A stretch of DNA of 64,000 nucleotides from Stercorarius parasiticus. Lineage: Eukaryota > Chordata > Aves > Charadriiformes > Stercorariidae. Under the pieces are notes generated by a model. That model saw only the letters and a list, made by a program, of their open reading frames with translations. It was not told the DNA's origin and ran no database searches. Shown in pieces: positions 1 through 13,281 of the stretch (position 1 is the first letter of the stretch; each line of letters begins with the position of its first letter). A program made the translations under genes and the position numbers. Location of the stretch: positions 884,886 through 948,885 of the forward strand of contig VWZL01000203.1 of assembly GCA_013396915.1 (NCBI GenBank). The letters run 5' to 3'.

Positions 1-1049
1 GATGTGGCTGATTACTTTTTGAGGTGATGTGAAAAGGTCAAAGCGATTTCAAGACTGAGTTGTACACCTACAGCAGGTAGAAGCCTGCATATTAGCAAAG
101 TCCCTGGCACATATTATGCACCCTATTCTATTACTAATTTAGAGATCATTTATTCTGTGCTGTTACAGGCACAAATGCTATTTGCAGCCATCCTGTACAA
201 CAACTGTTTAGTGCCTCACAAACTTTAATTAGGAAAATAAGTTTAAGAAACATGTAGGGTATAGTGTGGCACTGGATGCTCAATGGCCAGCAGAGAAATT
301 ATAGGGTTGAATGCTATTTTTAAGTTAAATAGTATCCACTGGGATTACTCAAGGACTATATCTGAGTAGGTAAGAGCACGCAAGTGTATAAACTTAGACC
401 TTATTTTGTTACCACAAGTGATCAACCGTGGTTGTACATATTTAAATGAGGATGTTGATTTTTAAATGTATCCAGCAACCACAAATCCTATTGCAGTTTG
501 CTTTAGCGATCCCAGTTTATAAATACTGGACAATTTTTAAGGACATAACTTTAGTGTTTTTTCATAAAGATTTCAAGCATGCTCAAACTGGAAATGGCAC
601 TTCCGGAGTGCTGAGTCTGTCCACTTTCTTTTTTTTTTAGTTTGTTTGTTGAAAAAGGGGTTATTGCTCAGAGGGAGAAGACCTTATTTAAGCTTAATGC
701 GTGAAACCCACAGAAAACATTTACATTGCTCTTCAGTTAAGTCTGGAAAAATCTGTCAAATAATAGCATGAAATGGGTATCTTCTCTGTCAGAAAGCAGA
801 ATCACAGTGTCTCCTCAAAACCCCACCTTCTAACCAGATGTTAGTCCTGGTATGAGAACTCCAAGGGGGTTCCCAGCAACCCTCATGCTTGAGGCTTCCA
901 GTTTAACCTGCAAAAAGAATTGGAAATAACTCTCCAGGAGAGAAGAATTAAGGTTGCAAGTTGAGCTGGTCTGATGGAGGAACATTAAGACTGTTAAAAG
1001 CAAACTCTTGGGAACCGCTGTTCAGATCATGTATTCTGATGAGAAAGGC

Positions 1050-1101
1050 ATCTGTCCACGTATCTGTCCACATATCTGTCCACATATCTGCCCACACATC
1101 T
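1050..1101 (+). repeat. 12-bp tandem repeat, about 4.3 copies
   Basis: The unit ATCTGTCCACAT starts at 1050, 1062, 1074 and 1086. Copies two and three are identical; the first and fourth differ by one or two bases. Because 12 is a multiple of 3, every frame across it gives a four-residue peptide repeat (for example VHIS), which makes chance open frames here look more protein-like than they are. This is a minisatellite-type expansion in intron DNA. Confidence 0.9.
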
Positions 1102-3833
1102 CTTTGCAAAAACTACCTTTTCACAGTAGAAGACTTTGTCTTTGCATTCCTAATAAATGCGTGCTCTATCAGACAAGAATTGACAACTTTTCCATTGAAA
1201 TCAATAGGAGCAAAAAGTCCCCTTGGCTCAAGAAAAGCTCTCATTCAAGTGAGGGTTGTCTGTAGAATTTCAGGATGGCAGCTAGTAAGAACTGTGAGTC
1301 TTCATGCTTACAAAGACTGTCAACCTGTTCACGCTATTATGTATTTCCACTTATTATCAAGTAAGAAAAATGGAACTGTGGACACTTCCAAATGAAACTA
1401 AAGACAAATTGTTTGATAAGTCTTTGTAATAGAACTAAGGTGTTAGAAGTGCTTGCATGTAGGCATAATTCATTACGTCTTTACCAGGATCCCTCAAGAT
1501 ATCATAGCCATCTGTCCAGAATGGAAAAAAAGTAGATGTAACAGAGCTTGGCAATAATGAATCAACAAAGAATAAATACTTAAAAATAGGAAAATAAATC
1601 CCAAACCAATATACAACAAATATTTCTCCACTGCTCAGCTAAATTTTTCAATAAAAGCATGTGTATTACATATGGCTACCTTCATCAGACTGCAATTCAA
1701 AAATGGGAAAGACAAAAAACAAGGTTGCTCACGGTACCCCTGCATTGTTGGACTGCGAAACATAGGCTTTGGAAAAGTTAAAAGCCTCAAAGGAAAAAAA
1801 GAATATTCAGACTAAATGAACTAACTGAAACATTGGCATAATTGAATTTCTCTGGCTCTGGAGTTCCTTTGTTTATTTACAGCGGAGGAAGAGAGTAAAA
1901 TGAATAGTTTCTTGAGATTATGAGCATGTTTATTGTGGTACTGAACATTGGTCTAGGCAGGTCAGATTGCTCTCCACAAATTAAAATTTTTAATGTGCCT
2001 TTAACCTTTAGTTAATTGGTGCACGGGTCATTTGCCTAGGCATCATTTTATCCACATAAAATTAATTGATTGACAAGAAAAAATATTCTATATATCTTGA
2101 AATAATTTATAAACAGAAGAGAAATCACCACTAAATTAAACACTGCAAATGCCTAAGAGTAAAGAACAAACTTGTACAGGAGTATGTTGGACAGAAATCA
2201 AAGACAAGTACCATTTCTACTGCAATGAATATTGTTAGAGGATACGTGATCACTAGAACTGGGATTGCTTTAAGATTACTAAAATAAAAGAACAAAAATG
2301 AAATGTTACATACAATACCAACTTTGTAAAAGTCAATTTTTATAAAGTTCAACTGGAATGCTTCAAAAAAAACAACCGTGAACCCAATCATTTACCAGAA
2401 TCCCATTAGGAGTAGGTTTTTACATTAATTAATATTCCTCTGCAGGAGTAGTAAGGCAAATATTGAACTGCATTTCAAAAACAAAAGTTAAGTGAACTAT
2501 AAACTTAATTTAAAACAAGACGAAGATGTTTTAATATTTTAATATTGTCCTTTGTGTGGGATGTGATAGCTGAATTTAATCATGTTGACTTTCTTCATTT
2601 TCATTATTTTAAGAAATCTCAGGTAACAGTACAGGTAAGAAAAATATTTTTCGTATGAACCCAGCTGTATGTTTTTAATAGCTCTACTTTTGCAACAAAA
2701 GCCCCTTGAACTTTAATGCCTAGTGACAGTCAGAAATGCAATTTTCAGCTCCTTATTGACATGTGGTAAGTCTGATACCAGATTGAACCTTAGAGTGGTC
2801 TGAATGTGAAAAGACTGAAACTATTGAAATCTCTTTTCAATTTAGGATAAAAGAAAACTGTTAATAGCAACCTAATATACCGTTATCACCTTCACCTGAT
2901 AGAGCAAATATTTTCTCAGGATGTGTTAGACTCAGTTAACAGGACCATTTTGGTCTGATTCTGTTTGTTTTAGTTATGGATTTTAGCAATTCCTCAAATT
3001 ACATGTCATAGCTTCAAGATGCTGTAGAATGTCTGTACTAGCATTAATGGTTTACAGTGGGCCTACTTTTATGTTACTTAGTTATGCTTTTATATTTTCT
3101 TTGAAAAGCCAAAGGGCAGCAAAGTTACCAAATTCAAAGTGGGAGCAGAGGGTGCAGTTAGAGGTTACTCAACATGAACAAAATATTTGCAGATATTAGC
3201 AGTGAGGAATGAAGTAGTATATCTATTGATACAAGCAAGTTTTTCCTCATGTTCTGATACCAATATTGTTGCAGAAATATGCATTTCATGTATGACAGCT
3301 TATATGTCTCAAAAGAGAAAAAAAAATAATTTCCAGCTACTATTTGCAACCATTTACTTCTTTAAAGCTGCCTGTGAGATCATATTTAATTGTATAATAC
3401 ATACACACATTGAAAGTCCTTAATTAGTAGGTACAAAGAGGGAGCCTGAAATGAAGCATGGTAGGCTTGGCAGAAGCTCAGGGGCTGGATACAAAGGAAA
3501 ATATGAAGTCAAACCCACAAGAACTTTAGGAGACCCACCCAACGGTGCTGCCACTCCTAAATAAATAACATTCACTTTTGCCTATGCTGGAATCACACAT
3601 TTCAGGCAAGTTCTCATAAAAGAGGACATATGTTATACTGCATTGTGCAGTTTACATTAAACACTGGATATTAGAAACAGACTGTGCGTTTCCTTCTCTC
3701 TGTAGGAGTCTAACTCTGTTTACTTCAACAGTCGATGCAGTTGTAAAAATTTTACTAAATATAAGAAAGGGCCAATACATTAGGTGCTTGAGTCACTTAT
3801 CAACTTCAGACTACTGTGCTTAGGATGAAGATT

Positions 3834-4091
3834 TCAGTTAAGACTGAGTAAGAGCAAATTAAATGTGTATGTTTTAACATCCTTCATGTATTTGCCATGT
3901 TGCAGTAGCAGCATTTGCCGCCTCGGTTTTAGACCCAAAAAATGGCTTATATGTTCAAAAACTTGTCGGCCGTTTTCAACTAGACCAAAACATTTGACAA
4001 AAGGTAGAATAATCTCCATGAAATTTGCCTCATTTATATGCTCTATGCCTTTTTGAGTGAGTGATATTGTATTTAGATTCTCCTTTTCCAT
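3834..4091 (-). other. Unexplained 85-codon open frame in intron
   Basis: The minus strand is open from an ATG at 4091 to a stop at 3834. The translation has a mixed, globular-looking composition, including EHINEANFMEIILPF, FGLVENGRQVFEHISHFLGL and RRQMLLLQHGKYM, and the DNA includes CpG-bearing words (TCGGCCG, GCCGCC) that are rare in the surrounding intron. It does not match the expected KIF6 stalk and I recognise no family. No convincing splice-site pair frames it. It could be a remnant of an old repeat, a conserved non-coding element, or chance. It lies in the same transcriptional sense as KIF6. Confidence 0.2.
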
Positions 4092-6372
4092 AGATCTTTC
4101 TCAATTTTAGGAAAATGACTCCAAATGGTGGGATAAGAATATTTTAAGAGCTCTACCAAATGACAGCCTATATCAATGGAGCCATGACAGCTTGGATCAA
4201 ATGCAAGTGAAGTTTTTTGTTAGGGACATCTGTAGAGATCTGCATGTATTTTTGGTGCCTGGAGAATCGTCTCTACCACCAATCTTGCCAGTAACACCAT
4301 AAACCACAAAAGAGGCATATTTCATCTTCAGAGCAGTTTAGCAGAGGAAAAATTACTTGTTATAAATGTCAATCTGATTTTGGAAACTTACTGTACTTTT
4401 AATTTCATATTACATTTTAGCTTTATTCTTTATTAAGATACTGAGGTTTTCTGAACTAGAAGTCTGTATGCACTACATTTTAGGTAGACAAGAAAAAAAT
4501 GTCTGTAGCGGGTACGCCATCAATTTTTACCAGCTTGGGGCTATCTTAATATTTCAGACTATAAACTACAGAAGTACAGGAGCTGCTTTGTGAGAAATTG
4601 GTCTTTTTTTTTTTATTTTTTCAGCAGGAATTCCAGCACCAGAAGAATGGACTATGTTGAGGTAGAGAACTGAGAGAAGAATCCATGAGATATACTCCAT
4701 CTTAAGGTATCTCTTCTCACCAGTCAACAACCTAGATTAACTAATTTTAAAATTTGCTATCTATTTACATTCAAAATGAATGAGCTTTACCAATCCCATT
4801 GCTTATTCCTTTTGGCAGCTGAAATTTGGCAATTAAGAAATGAATGAAACTTCTTTGTAAAAGAATGAACTTTAATTCTTGCTTTATTGGAGTTTCCCTC
4901 TGAGAATGAACATGGTAGCCTGTTGGGTACTGATGTCCAGATTTTAAAATGTAATTAGGCATGTTAATCCTAAGCAATGATCACACTAAATTTCAAGCAC
5001 TCAGCTACTGAAGAAGCATTTTCTCCCTCCCTGAACAAGTCTTGTAACTGCTACATTACAGGCAGCATCCCCTCTTTCTCATGTCATTGCTGATGTTTTA
5101 AATAACAGTGGTCAAAGCAGTCAATGTATATTAAATGTACTCTAAATATAAACACAAAATTGAGCCTTCAGGAGTTTTAACTAATCTTCTCAGAACTGAG
5201 GACTTCTAGGCATGTGATAATCTCCAGAAGTTTAGCATAATCAAAATGGAAATCCTGTGCACAAACAACAGCAGAAGTTTAGAGAACACTTGTGTAACTT
5301 TGTTCAGGTGCCTGCATGCTGTTAAACACTTACCCTGACCATAAGTTGTTGAATTCTCTAAGGAATTAAGCACATTGTGACTCTTGCACTATACAATGGG
5401 CGCATTTTAGTAAGCATAAGTAGTTGGTAGTGCATGCAGAAAGAGTGTGGTTATTACCAGTACCTATATTTTTTTTTCATTTTTATCTGTAATGATTTTG
5501 AAATAGGAGACAAAGTAGAAAAGGAGAAGGTAATAATGGGACCTGGACTTATACATAAAAACAAATTGTCCAACTTCTTTCCTGAATTTTCACTTCAGCA
5601 TTTCAAAACTTTATCAAATTGTTCTTCCAAAACTTTTAGCTACCTTTAGCTAAAACTTCAGCTCATTATTTTGGACATTATTTTGGACTCAGCTGTTAAA
5701 GGCTTTCTACCTTTTTTCAACCTCTTTTGACCATATCTATTTTATTTAGAATGAAAAAAAAAAAATCTATCTTGAAGGATTCAATTGTAAAGGAAACACT
5801 AAATCTTTGTACACCATTAAAAAAAAAAAAAAGATTCTGAATGCTATATAAATCCTTTTTTTAAACTTCTTTTCCCAAACAAATGTATAAGTGTACTTGC
5901 CTTCTGAATCAGTGTTAACATAGCCTAGAAGACTAAAGAGGTTTAAATAAAGTTATAATTTGCATTTTTAATAGAGGCATCCATCCAAATGTTTTATTAA
6001 AAATGCATTTATAGCTTTAAGTTAGTTTTACCAAAATACTACTACTCACTAAAAGTAAGATAAAGCAGAACAAATAGCTTAGGATTCAAATCCATTGTGG
6101 TGATAATAATGACAAATAGCATGCACATTACATTTTTAAGAACAAAATTACTCAACACATTAGTACTATTTACTTTTAATATTCTAAGAATAAAACCTTG
6201 AGAAACAGATTTCTTCAGCAGAAAGAGAAATTTTAACTTGAACATTCTTAATATACCATAGAAAGTTTACTTAAGTTCACATGGCTTTGTGTTACAGCCA
6301 TTAGCAATCATTGCTGGCAACTGGAGAAATCCTGTCTCCATGGAAACACTGATAAATTAATCAAAATGTAAA

Positions 6373-6416
6373 AGATTTTAAGTAGTAACAGTCTATAGAT
6401 TTTAAGTAGTAACAGT
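6373..6416 (+). repeat. 24-bp tandem duplication
   Basis: The segment AGATTTTAAGTAGTAACAGT begins at 6373 and again at 6397, giving a 24-bp period with the 20 compared bases identical. The identity points to a recent slippage duplication in AT-rich intron DNA. Confidence 0.9.
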
Positions 6417-6770
6417 TTTGTGACAAAAAAATATATAAACAGCTGATCAAATTTTTAGGATACCAAAATGCACCTATATCAAGACCTTTCACTATGCTGC
6501 TGAAAACTGTTAAAAAGAAAGTAATAGATCATTTCCACCCCCAGTAATTTCATTTTGTAGGGAGAAGCAAAGAAGGAGGTATCTTTCCTTTGTTTTTATT
6601 AAAATTCTTTTGCCTGCCAAGACTGAAGCCATTGGTTGTTTCCGGCGGCACTGGATATTCATGTTGATTTTATGTGAGCTGTATATTAAAAATATATGTA
6701 CTGATCTTATGTTTAACTGTTGCATTCTTGTAGCGGGTTACATGAAGTGCAACATGGAAAAAATGGCTTA

Positions 6771-7345
6771 AAGACAACAAGAAGGGCTTCTATTAAGTAC
6801 AGAGGTGACAAAAGAAAAGGCTAGGGAAAATGCAGGTCCCCTGCTGAATGAGGTGGGGGACCTGGTTACAGAGGACATGGAAAGGCTGCGGTACTGAATG
6901 CCTTCTTTGCCTCAGTCTTTACTAGGAAGACCAGCCTTCAGTTATCCCAGGTCCCAGAAACCAGGGGGGAAGTCTGTATTAAGGAAGACATACCCTTCAT
7001 GGAAGAGGATGAGGTCAGGGAATACTTAAGCAAACGGGATTTACATAAGTCTATGGGCCCTGATGGGATGCACCCATGAGTGCTGAGGGAACTGTATGAT
7101 GTTATTCTGAGGCCATTCTTGATAATCTTCGATCAATCAAGGTGACTTGGAGAAGCATCCAAAGACTAAAGTAAACATCACTGCTATCTTTAAGAAGGGC
7201 AAGGAGGACCCAGGCCAGCCAGTGTCACCTTGATCTCTGGGAAGGTGATGGAGCAACTAAGCCTGGAAGCCATTTCCAGGCACGTGAAGGACAAGAAAAT
7301 CATCAGAAGTAGTCAGCAGGTCCTCACCAAGGGGAAGTGGCACTC
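6771..7345 (+). mobile_element. CR1 LINE fragment, reverse-transcriptase ORF2, decayed
   Basis: The plus strand carries remnants of CR1 ORF2. Conceptual translation across several frames gives DNKKGFY, then LNAFFASVFT-, LSQVP- and EDIPFMEEDEVREYLSK-like pieces, then KSMGPDGMHP, FKKGK-EDPG, GKVMEQLSLEAISRHVKDKK and SSQQVLTKGK, in the order found in the region before the polymerase core of CR1. It is broken by frameshifts, in-frame stops (for example TGA after MHP, as expected from CpG decay of CGA) and a small deletion where the N-Y-R-P block should be. The fragment stops at about TKGK and lacks the catalytic YADD region and the CR1 3' tail. It is antisense to KIF6. Boundaries are approximate to about 20 bp. 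Confidence 0.9.
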
Positions 7346-10300
7346 TGCCAAGCATTCCAACAAATCAAACAGGATAAGATCAATGTAACAATCATGAACA
7401 AGAAACAGTAATCAAGTCTTCAACATCCTTTCAGAGACAACAGCAAGTTGAGCTCTAAAATTTTCATACCCACAGGCTACTTTCTAACTTCAAGATCATT
7501 TCTTTCCTACCTTACAATTCTTTTTAGAACTTTATAACACAACAAATTTTAATTTCTCACTTCCATTATCCTGCTTAGAAAGCTGCTTCTGAATTTCCCA
7601 CCTGTGATAGATACAAACCTTCTAATTCGTTGTCTCATAGTATCCATTACCACTTCACATTAATTTGATATTTTGTAATCAATACTATCATTTACCATAT
7701 GTAATTTCTCTCTGCTTGATATTTCCTCCAAATGGTTTCATAATTCATATTTACATTTCCCTGCAACTTTCATTAACAAAGGTAAAGGTTTAACTTCCGG
7801 TTCTAAAACAATACTTACCATTTCCTTAAAAAGGTTCTTTTCAGCAATTGACTCAGTTTGACTTGTTTATTTAATCCAAGGTGCTTAGATGTAAACACAA
7901 CATTCTAAATGAGATCTTACCCATGACTTGTTAATTGACCTAATAAGCAACGGCTCTTTAGATCCTAAACTCATGACTTTGCAGTTAGTGCTATTCGATT
8001 TCATCTCATTTTGCCTACTGTAATCCACAAAATCAAGTATTCCTTCCTGCAAAATGATCCTTTTGGAGGTCTGTACCACCAAAAAACCTCCAAAAACAAA
8101 AAAAAAACCACCAAATCCCTGTATTAGTCATCATAACGTTTTTAATACATAAAAATATCCTTGCTGCATGGGAACTCCAAGCACGGACATATAACGCACT
8201 TTCATTTTGTTCTTGCTGAAGAATTTTGCTTTTGTGGTTTCACAGAAGAAAAGGTTCTGATAAAACTCTCCAGCCATTCATATCCACTCCTCTGCCACAC
8301 TGGCTAGCAGAATTATTCATGTCAGTACTCTCTAACTGCTTTCAGTCAAAATGTATCAATTTGTTTTAAATAGCAAGTCTTTGCTCATCTAGTAAAGTCC
8401 AGACAGGTGGATAGGACAGAAGCAGGAAGTCTGGGAATTATAAACAATCGGGGACAATAACCTCAGGTGGAAGAGGAGATGTGTCCATAATAACTTCACG
8501 AAAGCCTGGTGAGAAGGAGCCATGTGTTAGATGTAAGGGGGACTGCATGGTAGAGACAAAACTCCAGCCGTATGCTGTTTTTGCAATTCTTCCAATACAG
8601 CTCAGGCTCAAGAAATTATAAGATAGACCTCTCTAAGATAGGCTTTCTTTACATAATAGTTTACAGACAACTTTGAAAAGTTGCATTTTAATAAAAATGC
8701 AATCAGACTCTACTAATACATCAACCTATGCAGAGAAACAATCATGTATATTGAATGGAAATACTGCTTTTATCGCCAAAAATATACCTGACAACAAACT
8801 CTATAACAGCTAAGCCCTTGTGAGGTGATTTTTCTTTCTGGTTATAAATTAATAAGACATTAATTATTGTTAGTGAATACCTACTTACATGCTTGTAAGT
8901 TCCTAATGTGACAACAGAGTTCCTGTCATCTCATTGTATTCAGTGATACCCCTCTTTAGTTACTTTAGGTATGACAGTACTTTTGCTCTGGCAATTTTAC
9001 AACAGAGATTAAAAATTGTCATCATAAAGCCATAGGACAACTGAAAAAGGTTAAGTAGGTGGATGTACTTTTTTTGGTGTTGATATATAATAAATTGAAT
9101 ACTCAAAATGTGCAACTTCCTGCTTCAGTGCAGTTCAAAAACTGAGTTAATGAAAAAAATACCCAACATCTAAATGTTTGCACATTTTTGAGTGAAGGAG
9201 GATGGAAGGAAGTTGGGCTAAAGTATTATCAGCATCAGTGAAAGTCAGTATCGCACCACCCAGTCCTATATATCAGCCAAAGGCCGCTAAAAACTTCTGT
9301 GTGATAAATTTGGGATTTCCTATGTATAAGGAGAAATGTGTAAATGCAAAATGATACAAGCAAAAACCTCCTTGCTTATCTCAAGACTAAAAGTAATATG
9401 TGGTAACAATTATGTTTTTGCAGTGTCTCTAGATTGCTTGAAGGAAATAAACAGTGGCAGAGAAATTTCATTAATATTACAGAAATATTTCGGGAATTCA
9501 AGCAAATATGCTTGTTTATTCCTCTTGGCACAGGCAGTCCTCACAGAAGACCGAGAAACATTTCAGAAAAAAACAACCAAGGGGATTCTAACAACCTATC
9601 TGATTTAGAAGCAATACTTAAAACTCTACATTTGAAATTGAAGATGTAATTTAAACCAGGAACGTTAAGTTCCCCAACTAGTACTATTACTTCGTGAGCT
9701 TCAAAACTTAGTTTCAATTCAGCATTGGTGTAATTTCTGTCTGTCATTTTCCCAAACTTCACTGCTCCGCATTTTGAAGTGCATCATTACAAAAAAAGAG
9801 TTAAAAAGAACTTGCATTCCACAAAACAAACAAACAAAAAACCTCACCTGAAATACAATCTTTAATTTCCAATATTATTGTGAAAATATCCACTCAAATA
9901 TATAGATAGCTCTAGGTTTTAAATTAATAAGACTGAATGTGAGAGCTTCCCACTGCGAGTCGTGTCATCTTCACATAGCCAAAAATGGATTATTCTTTAC
10001 TACATGTCTAGCCCTTTGCAGCAAGATCTCAAAGTCTCTTCCCTTCAACTCAGGGATTCACCTGGACCTTTTCCTCCTTGCATATCAATTTTTGGGGCAT
10101 AGTACATCCACTCCAGGATGATGAATGATGAACACCTTTTATGTCTAACTACAGTATTGCTCCCAGAACCAAGAAGGAACATAACGGGGAACAAAAGAGG
10201 AACATATTAATTAAAAATTAATTCTTCACCTGACAACCTCAGGCCACATACTTCAGGCATACAACACATTAGAAGCAGCACAGGGATGACACTGGCCATG

Positions 10301-13075
10301 AACAGTGCTTACGCTAGTGCTGCTTCAAAAAGTTGGAGTGAGGGTTTTTGTTAAATATATCTTAATGCATTTTAACGAAGAACTACTACTTAATGATAAG
10401 AAACTATATATTGAGCTTAGAGTCAAAAATCTATGAGTACTGTAAAATTACTGGACAATTAATTCCCACTCTTCCATACCCTGCATGTGAAATCCCACCA
10501 TGGATATCGGGCCACTGAAATGATAAGATACCTTCTTTGAGGGCAGGTCTGCTGCAGAGAATGAATTTCTCTGTCTTACCAAAGGGAGAATGAATAAGCA
10601 GAGACAGCTAAGACCTCATAATTGCTGCTTGAAGTTGACCAAAAGATCTGTGCTATTCGCATTATTTTCTGTCCTCAGAGAAAACATTAGAAATAATCAC
10701 ATGAGGGTTTACAAATATCATTTTGAAACAGAAATGTACTAACAGACTATTAACTCCAAATTTAATCCCGGAAACCTCACCATGGTAAAATTAATTCAAC
10801 TTTTTGATGAAGTTTCTATCTTAAATTGTCCCTAGAGGCAGGAAGTGCCTTCTACCCTGTAGTTATGGGTTGGTGTAGTCTATCCCATTAACAGTAAGTC
10901 CGGCTGCCATAACAATAAATATCCACATTCAGCAAAATAATAATTCCTTGTCTTTATGTGCAGCAAAAATTCCCCATGAAATAAAAGTCAGAGTGCAATT
11001 TGATACTGCAGTGTGGTAAAATAAAGCCTAGGATTTGGCAACATCTATTTGCTTGTAATAATTCACAGAATGTTTGTCTTCCAGAAACCTATCAGTGCAT
11101 CTTTAGCAATTTCTTGACCATTTCTCTTTTTGGAGGATGACTATTTATAGAAATATATATATTATCTTTTAAATTCCATGAGCCTATGAAAGATTATAGT
11201 GGTTATGGATCACATACTCTTAGATGGATACACTACATGATTACACATTTTTTTACCATCCTCAACACTAAAGATAGAAAGTAAATTAATTTAGAAGCTA
11301 GATTCCTGATCCTGTAAATAAGCACGCGCTGGCATTTTTTCCCTCCAAGTACACTCATAGAAATCAGAGAGACAGCTAACATATGTACATGCACACATGG
11401 ATAAGCATGGAGATGCAAAATCTTTCTCCCTCCTGACAATGAACGAGTAAAGAAAACCCACCAATGCTCTAACCTTCATTATTCAAAATACAAATTATTT
11501 TTCTTTTATAAAACATGATATGCAACTGCACAATAAGATGCAACACATTTCACACCACTTAAAAATGTTCTCTACAGAGTTCGCTCCTACTAATTTATTG
11601 TCAGCTTTAGTTATTGTGACACACAGTACATAAAAAGAGAAAATGAATTATTCTTACAATGCCCGATACGTCTATTGTATTAAAATTGAGAATGAAAAAA
11701 AAGTCACGTAATCTGGGTTCTTCTGCATCTTAATTATTGTCTTCTGTTTCTGTGATTTGAAAAACTCCTAGTTTAATCAAAACTGATGACATTCTTGACC
11801 CAGTGATATTAATGTCAAAACTGATTGCTCACTCCCCTGTTGATTCTCTCTGACTCATCATATGACAGAGGTTTTCTGGTGAAAATTCAATGGTCTCAGT
11901 AGCTATGTTAGGGCACTTCACTTAAAAAAAAATCACATCATGTAAAGTATTTGAGTAAAATTCCATTTCATATTGGCAGAATTCCCACTCTGAAAAGCTA
12001 CTTCTTTCAATTCCTTTTCAATCAAAATTTATAACCAACTGAACTATATAATTAATGTGCAGTAAAGGATGAAAAGATAATTTTTGCACCAATAACCTCT
12101 GTAGTTCTAAATCTGCTTATGTCAAGACATAGAATTAAGAGTGGTTTTGCCCTTTGGAAATCTGTTGAAATAAGTGACTATCACTAGAAAAATCGCATAA
12201 TTCTTCCTGAATGCCAAGTACATTATGTTTATTTGATAGCTTTAAACTGCTTGTTTTCCTTAAGATCAAAATGGGACAATATATTATGGAAATTCCTTGT
12301 CATACAAGCTTACTTCAATATTAAATGTGCTCTATCTTAGAGCCATAAGCTCTAAAGCTTTAGTTAATTAAATAAACCTGCTGAAAATCAAAAGGATGTC
12401 TGCCTGGAACTCGGACTTTTTTTTCTAGTATTCCCTTATGTAAAGTTGTTTTAACGCTCCTGATACAAAACTGAGACATTGTCCTTCTTTTTCCAAATAC
12501 TGGCTGTTATTCAAATTGATGTCACTCTCTCTCTGTACAATTAAAGATAAAAGTAAATTTCTGAAATGCTCAGAATTATTTCTCCCCACAGCTAAAGCTG
12601 GGTATAAATGGCATAAATAAAGAGAGGTGATCAAAGTGGGGAGGTACTGCAGAAGAAAGGATTCATAATAAAAAATACAATCACTTTAACGCTCTGAACT
12701 TTCCCAGCTCACTCTGAGTACTGAGTGCTTTATTCTGCTTTCTTTTACTAAGCAAGTAGAGATGGCTTTGCATGAAATATATTTGTATGCAGCTTACTCT
12801 TAGAGTTTACAATAAATATAATACAAAGAGAAATGTTCACCCATGCTTGCACAGAATTTTAAGTAGCCAACATAAACTAGATTTTCAACAAAGCTTCACA
12901 AACAAATTAGCTATCAATAAAGAGAAGTAATCTCAAGAACCATGTTGCAACAGTTACGCTGACTGAAAATGAAGAGTCAGGACTTCCAAGGTTTATATTG
13001 GTTTCTGCTTCTAATTCACTGTCTTACTTTCACAAATCATTTCATCTGCTCCTCAATGTTAGAAAAACAAGATTT

Positions 13076-13281
13076 TGCACTTACAGAGGGCCTTTGAACA
13101 TGAAATCTCAAAGTGATCAAGAAAGATAAGCCACTCTAATTTATTTTACAGTTGAGGAAACTGGTTCAGAGAGATGAGGTCACTTGCGTAAGTTCACAAA
13201 CTTAGTAAATAATAAAGACTGAAATAAAAAACAGATGCCCTGCATTTCAGTCTGGGATCTTATTCAATGCAACGTATTGCC
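13076..13281 (+). mobile_element. MIR-like SINE (amniote CORE-SINE relative)
   Basis: The plus strand reads through a recognisable MIR pattern: an opening resembling 'cttacagagggcctttgaa' and 'atctcaaagtgatc', then the core 'ttttacagttgaggaaact' and 'cagagagatgaggtcacttg', then 'agttcacaaacttagtaaat', ending in a 'tctgggat ... attgcct' 3' segment. This is the order of the MIR family found across amniotes. The copy is strongly diverged, as expected for an element that has been inactive since early amniote times. No internal RNA polymerase III boxes look intact. Confidence 0.75.

Noticed and set aside
1190..1235. Stretch resembling the 'cattgaagtcaatgggag' motif seen in old amniote repeats
   Set aside because: Only about 25 bases look similar, too short to call without an alignment.
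961..1395. 144-codon open frame with a VHIS-type peptide repeat
   Set aside because: The repeat comes from the 12-bp minisatellite. The frame starts at TTG, not ATG, and nothing in it resembles a known protein.
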